NCBI GenBank assembly: GCA_945875045.1
Contig: CAMCIX010000109.1
Span: 1 to 6,051 of the forward strand
Direction of reading: 5' to 3'
DNA: 6,051 nt
Source of the DNA: an uncultured Clostridia bacterium
GTDB lineage: Bacteria > Bacillota > Clostridia > Oscillospirales > Acutalibacteraceae
A program made the position numbers and the translations under genes. A model generated the notes under the pieces. It searched no databases. It was given only the letters and a program-made list of their open reading frames with translations, and was not told the origin of the DNA. This document shows positions 6,005 through 6,051 of the stretch, one piece after another; within the stretch, counting starts at the first letter, position 1, and the number at the start of each line of letters is the position of its first letter.

Positions 6005-6051
6005 CTGTCTCTTATACACATCTGACGCTGCCGACGATATGCAGTGTGTAG
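6005..6051. other. Illumina Nextera adapter with i5 index (non-genomic)
   Basis: Bases 6005-6023 are the 19-bp Tn5 mosaic end (CTGTCTCTTATACACATCT). Bases 6024-6037 (GACGCTGCCGACGA) are the reverse complement of the read-1-side Nextera adapter. Bases 6038-6045 (TATGCAGT) equal the reverse complement of the S506/N506 i5 index as I recall it, and 6046-6051 (GTGTAG) begin the flow-cell adapter. The order and spacing are exact, so this is untrimmed adapter read-through at a contig end. It gives rise to a spurious MYKRQ at the start of the minus-strand cyclase frame and a LSLIHI tail on a plus-strand frame. Confidence 0.98.

Noticed and set aside
6005..6019. GTG at 6019 as the cyclase start (product beginning MYKRQ)
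   Set aside because: These codons are the Tn5 mosaic end of the sequencing adapter; the true N-terminal half of the cyclase lies beyond the contig break.
5276..6025. Plus-strand open frame of 249 codons opposite the SDR start and cyclase
   Set aside because: It is antisense to two genes with clear family motifs, has no recognisable domain, and its C-terminus (LSLIHI) is translated from the Nextera adapter.

Overview
The window reads as an internal piece of a surface-glycan (cell-wall polysaccharide or exopolysaccharide) biosynthesis operon. Every credible gene lies on the minus strand, so transcription runs from the right end towards base 1. The likely source is a low-to-moderate GC Firmicute, probably of class Clostridia. 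This rests on strong GGAGG-type ribosome binding sites, tight gene packing and the style of the proteins. It is an inference, and no rRNA or marker gene is present to settle it.

In order of transcription there are five genes. (1) 6004-5390 is the C-terminal part of a 3-dehydroquinate-synthase-family sugar phosphate cyclase. (2) 5397-4462 is an extended SDR (NAD(P)-dependent sugar epimerase/dehydratase or reductase), overlapping gene 1 by 8 nt. (3) 4465-2393 is a 690-residue polytopic GT-C/family-39-like glycosyltransferase, overlapping gene 2 by an ATGA junction. (4) 2319-1390, after a 73-nt AT-rich gap, is a GtrB/ArnC/DPM1-like family 2 glycosyltransferase with two C-terminal membrane helices. 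(5) 1368 to the left edge is a second large polytopic membrane protein, open at base 1, with GT-C-like features.

A working model: the SDR, and possibly the cyclase, make or modify an unusual sugar or cyclitol. The family 2 enzyme charges a sugar onto undecaprenyl phosphate. One or both polytopic proteins transfer that lipid-linked sugar to a glycan outside the membrane. The pairing of GtrB-type and GT-C enzymes is established for other systems; the specific substrates here are inference.

Two things affect how the window should be used. The last 47 bases (6005-6051) are not genomic: they match the Illumina Nextera transposase end plus read-1-side adapter and i5 index, so the cyclase is cut by the contig end and an apparent start of MYKRQ is artefact. 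Second, the 690-residue GT-C gene is clearly more AT-rich than the genes on either side, suggesting it is an exchanged cassette within the locus. No tRNA, rRNA, CRISPR, insertion sequence, convincing promoter or terminator was seen, and no gene-free stretch exceeds 75 bases. I see no evidence for a wholly new type of system.
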